Source: Candidatus Krumholzibacteriota bacterium
GTDB lineage: Bacteria > Krumholzibacteriota > Krumholzibacteriia > JACNKJ01
Direction of reading: 5' to 3'
Length of the DNA stretch: 62,319 bases
Assembly (NCBI GenBank): GCA_016933175.1
Contig: JAFGBK010000025.1
Span: forward strand, 1-62,319
The translations under genes were made by a program, and so were the position numbers. Below the pieces are notes generated by a model. It had not been told where the DNA came from. It made no database searches and worked only from the letters and a program-made list of their open reading frames with translations. Below are positions 58,992 through 62,319 of this stretch, one piece after another; the first letter of the stretch is position 1; each line of letters opens with the position of its first letter.

Positions 58992-61001
58992 CTAGCGCAG
59001 CAGGACGACGCGCCGGACGGCGGCGTTGCCGTTCGCGCCGGCCGCGCGTAGGAGGTAGACGCCCGAGGGCAGCGCGGCCAGCTCGTCGCGGAATGTCAGA
59101 TCGAGGCTGGAGGCGGGCAGGACGCCCCGCCAGAGCTCGGCGAGCCGACGGCCGCGCACGTCATGGAGTGTGACGGCGGCGGCCGTGCCGGCCAGGCCGT
59201 CGAGGCGCACGCTGAAGGCCGGATTGCAGGGATTCGGATACGGCCGACCCAGAGCGACTGCCGGCGCGGCCGGCGCCGGCCCGGCCGGGACCGCGGTGCC
59301 CCCGCGCTGGAAGACCAGGCCGTCGCGGTCCATGATGCCGATGCCGGAGCCCCCGTTCCAGGTGGGGTAGTGGTCCAGCTGGCCGTCGGCGTCGGGCAGG
59401 ACGTACTGGCTGTAGGGCGGCACGTTCCGGAACATCTTCACGTTATCGGTATCATTGCAGACGACGAGGCCGTTCTCGTACTCCCGGGCCCAGAGCCCGC
59501 CCTGGCCCCGCACCACGCTGATGCTGTCGACGACCATGGTCACGCGCCCCTCCGTCTTGAAGTAGACCAGGTAGTCGTCGAAGTCGTTCAGCGCGAGTCG
59601 CGTGCGCAGCAATCCCTGGCAGCCGGCGACGGAACGGATGGACGGCGTCGAGATGTTGTCGGCCGCGGTGCCCTCCTCGGTGTAGGACTTGAAGATCAGG
59701 CGGGTCTCGTCCAGCTCGGCGTCGAGAATGCGATACTGCATGGAGAAGGTGTACTCCTCCCCCGCGAGGTAGCCACCGGGCACCGAGATCTTGAGCGGAC
59801 TGGGCCACGCGCCGGGAGTGGTGATCTCGACGAGCAATGAGTGCTGCCCCTGGAGCACCAGGCCGGGGTCGTCCACGATCTCCCAGGCGCAGACGAGCCC
59901 GTTGCCCTCCACCCAATCGCCCATGCCCGCCTCGAAGTCGCTGACGGCCAGGGGCGTCTCACCGATGGTGAATCGTGGGCCGACGGGCAGGCCCAGGTCG
60001 ACGTCGAACAGGTCGTACCAGATCACCTGGTAGTGGTCGTTGGTGGTGGAATCGTAGCTGAAGTAGTTATCCGTGAGCAGGCTGGCGGCGAGTCGGAAGC
60101 GGAACTGCCGCGTGTCGTAGGGCTGAGGGTAGAGCCCGTTGAGGGTGGTGATGTTCTGCCCGTCGGCGAGGGAGTTCCAGATGTCGACATCGTTGAGGGT
60201 GCCGGCCAGCCAGCTCTCCCAGGAGGCGGGGAAAGACTCGTAGAACTTGCCGTGGAGGGAGGGCTGGTAGGGTTTGCAGTTGTTGCCGAGCAGCAGACCC
60301 CCGGCCGGGATCGTGGCGGCGAGGGAATCGGCGATGTCACTCAGGGCGCGATCGAGCCAGGCTTCGAGGCTGTCGGGCGCATCGGGAGCGCCGTCGAGGT
60401 CGTAGTCGAAGGTGCCGTCGAAGAGCGGGTCCCACCAGAGGTAGCCGCCGATGCTCATCTCGTCGAGGAAGAGGCCGTCGATGGTGCCGTTATCGACGAG
60501 GGGGAAGAACCGCTCGCTGACGTAGCGGATGAAGTAGTCGCGGTAGCGCTCGCCGCTGACGACGGGGCAGACGTCGGTGTAGTTGACGTGGATCGAGTTC
60601 GGCCAGATGCGGATCGTGTCGCCCAGCTCGTTGTAGGCAATCCAGAGGCTGTCGACGCCGGCCACCAGGTCGTGCTGGATGTGCCCCGGCACGTCGGACG
60701 GGAACTCGGGGATCTGCATGGGATCGATGTAGGCCAGGGTGATCTGGTCCGGGTTGAGGGCCCGGATCGCCTGGATGCTGGCCAGCTCGTCATCGAGGAG
60801 CTGGTAGGGCAAGATGAGCAGATCCCACTGGGACAGCAGGGCCTCCTTGCCCGCGATGTCCGTGCGGAGGTAGTAGTTCGCCACGCGCGGCGCGCGCGGA
60901 TGCGGGAAGTCGCCGGCGCCGGCAAGGGTCGTGTTCGCGACAAGCAGCAGGGCCAGCGCAGCGAGGCCGGCGCAACGGAGGGGTTTCGTGAGCGTGAGCA
61001 T
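58992..61001 (-). CDS. Secreted glycosidase-like protein with FlgD/T9SS-like tail
   Basis: 669 residues. Signal peptide (1-27). A TIM-barrel-like catalytic region spans about 40-330: ANYYLRTDIAGKE start, LAYIDPMQIP, and GLFLDEMSIGGYLWW (around 176-190) with acidic residues at a strand end, then LLLGNNCKP. A carbohydrate-binding-like beta-sandwich follows (about 350-500: FEAGMGDWVEGNGLVCAWEI). The C-terminal 90 residues have PYPNPCNPAFSVRL and LPSGVYLLRAAG, the FlgD/type A sorting pattern. It shares the barrel signature with the lipoprotein at 7111-8127. Substrate unknown. The -10 TAGAAT six bases before the ATG suggests a leaderless message. Confidence 0.75.
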   Translation of the reverse strand: MLTLTKPLRCAGLAALALLLVANTTLAGAGDFPHPRAPRVANYYLRTDIAGKEALLSQWDLLILPYQLLDDELASIQAIRALNPDQITLAYIDPMQIPEFPSDVPGHIQHDLVAGVDSLWIAYNELGDTIRIWPNSIHVNYTDVCPVVSGERYRDYFIRYVSERFFPLVDNGTIDGLFLDEMSIGGYLWWDPLFDGTFDYDLDGAPDAPDSLEAWLDRALSDIADSLAATIPAGGLLLGNNCKPYQPSLHGKFYESFPASWESWLAGTLNDVDIWNSLADGQNITTLNGLYPQPYDTRQFRFRLAASLLTDNYFSYDSTTNDHYQVIWYDLFDVDLGLPVGPRFTIGETPLAVSDFEAGMGDWVEGNGLVCAWEIVDDPGLVLQGQHSLLVEITTPGAWPSPLKISVPGGYLAGEEYTFSMQYRILDAELDETRLIFKSYTEEGTAADNISTPSIRSVAGCQGLLRTRLALNDFDDYLVYFKTEGRVTMVVDSISVVRGQGGLWAREYENGLVVCNDTDNVKMFRNVPPYSQYVLPDADGQLDHYPTWNGGSGIGIMDRDGLVFQRGGTAVPAGPAPAAPAVALGRPYPNPCNPAFSVRLDGLAGTAAAVTLHDVRGRRLAELWRGVLPASSLDLTFRDELAALPSGVYLLRAAGANGNAAVRRVVLLR

Positions 61002-61007
61002 GGGCCT

Positions 61008-61037
61008 ATTCTATCACAGCCGCGCTGTTCCGATAAA
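61008..61037 (-). promoter_or_regulatory. Possible leaderless promoter of the glycosidase-like gene
   Basis: -10 TAGAAT at 61013-61008, 6 bases before the ATG; the -35 (TTTATC at 61037-61032, spacer 18) is weak. No ribosome site precedes the ATG. Confidence 0.4.
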
Positions 61038-61118
61038 GAACCGCCGCGTCCGGCTTTCCCAATGATTGCCAGGACTTGCGCCCGGTGCCGCATCGCGGCC
61101 CGCTTCACGAGGGTGGGC

Positions 61119-61151
61119 AAAGAGAATCGCCCCGCCGGCGAGGCGGGGCGA
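61119..61151 (-). terminator. Rho-independent terminator of the rRNA operon
   Basis: A 10-bp stem (61142-61151 with 61127-61136, TCGCCCCGCC pairing) with loop of 5, followed on the minus strand by TTCTCTTT. It ends the 5S transcript. Confidence 0.85.
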
Positions 61152-61160
61152 AGTCAAAAC

Positions 61161-61272
61161 CGGCGGCGACCTACTCTCCCACAGGGTGGCCCCTGCAGTA
61201 CCATCGGCGCAGCAGGGCTTAACTACCGAGTTCGGAATGGGATCGGGTGTTTCCCCTGCGCTATCGCCACCG
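61161..61272 (-). rRNA. rrf: 5S ribosomal RNA
   Basis: The reverse strand reads CGGTGGCGATAGCGCAGGGG at the 5' end, then CCCATTCCGAACTCGG (conserved loop) and GGGAGAGTAGGTCGCCGCCG at the 3' end, which pairs with the 5' end. About 112 bases. It follows 23S in the usual order. Confidence 0.93.
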
Positions 61273-61325
61273 AAAAATCAAATGACAATCGCAGTATCGG
61301 GCAAGCGGCTGGCATTATCAGAAAG

Positions 61326-62319
<994 letters not shown>

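Noticed and set aside
61273-61325. Possible tRNA in the 23S-5S spacer
   Set aside because: Too short and without a cloverleaf; the spacer is only 53 bases.

Overview
This window is G+C-rich bacterial chromosome with short intergenic gaps, many GTG and TTG starts, and stop/start overlaps between neighbouring genes. Several features point to a Gram-negative bacterium of the FCB superphylum or a nearby candidate phylum. These are lipoproteins, predicted outer-membrane barrels, TonB, Omp28-like and DUF6029-like proteins, and two secreted proteins with a FlgD/T9SS-like C-terminal module carrying an NPFNP-type motif. The lineage assignment is an inference; no 16S is present. The window ends inside a 23S rRNA gene.

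Layout. 1-6361 (minus): exported barrel-like protein, SAM hydroxide adenosyltransferase, a UvrD-type helicase with an internal DnaQ-like exonuclease, a membrane-anchored unknown, and a cut-off gene. 6533-10535: TrmH-family methyltransferase, a glycosidase-like lipoprotein, TonB and exonuclease III. 10660-18138: a multidomain exported transglutaminase, NYN protein and AcpS, then a GT4-GT4 fusion coupled to a third GT4 enzyme. 18220-23332 (minus): leucyl aminopeptidase and CcsA/ResB cytochrome c assembly. 23464-26982: methyltransferase, inositol monophosphatase-like enzyme, MBL-fold hydrolase, type II GAPDH-like enzyme. 27097-30522 (minus): envelope operon of lipoprotein, barrel and TPR lipoprotein. 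30719-35182 (minus): four-gene envelope redox operon of Omp28-like, secreted FlgD-tailed, TlpA-like and DUF6029-like proteins. 35324-37342: ComM/YifB and a zinc mini-protein.

37428-43374 (minus) is the ffh operon: ffh, rpsP, khpA, rimM, trmD, rplS, rnhB, yraN and a WecA/MraY-like transferase. 43459-55267 (minus) is a 13-gene run: EF-G paralogue, yebC, ruvC, ruvA, ruvB, queA, tgt, yajC, def, fmt, rsmB, a PASTA protein and rpe. Then come a Wzz-like/YIP1 pair, a nucleotide-sugar epimerase, a second glycosidase-like secreted protein, and the 3' end of an rRNA operon (23S, 5S, terminator).

The genes fall into three blocks: translation/RNA/DNA maintenance in long operons; surface polysaccharide assembly (three GT4 domains, WecA-like, Wzz-like, epimerase); and envelope export and redox. 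Promoters can be read by eye. A TTGCC/TTGACA-type -35, a 16-18 nt (usually 17 nt) spacer often ending in TGC or GC, and a TANNNT -10 recur in about a dozen intergenic regions. Three genes appear to be leaderless, and two intergenic regions have -10 elements that overlap on opposite strands. The most interesting candidates for new biology are the four-gene redox module with a shared Cys-pair motif, the helicase-exonuclease fusion, and the promoter nested in a perfect inverted repeat upstream of the EF-G paralogue.
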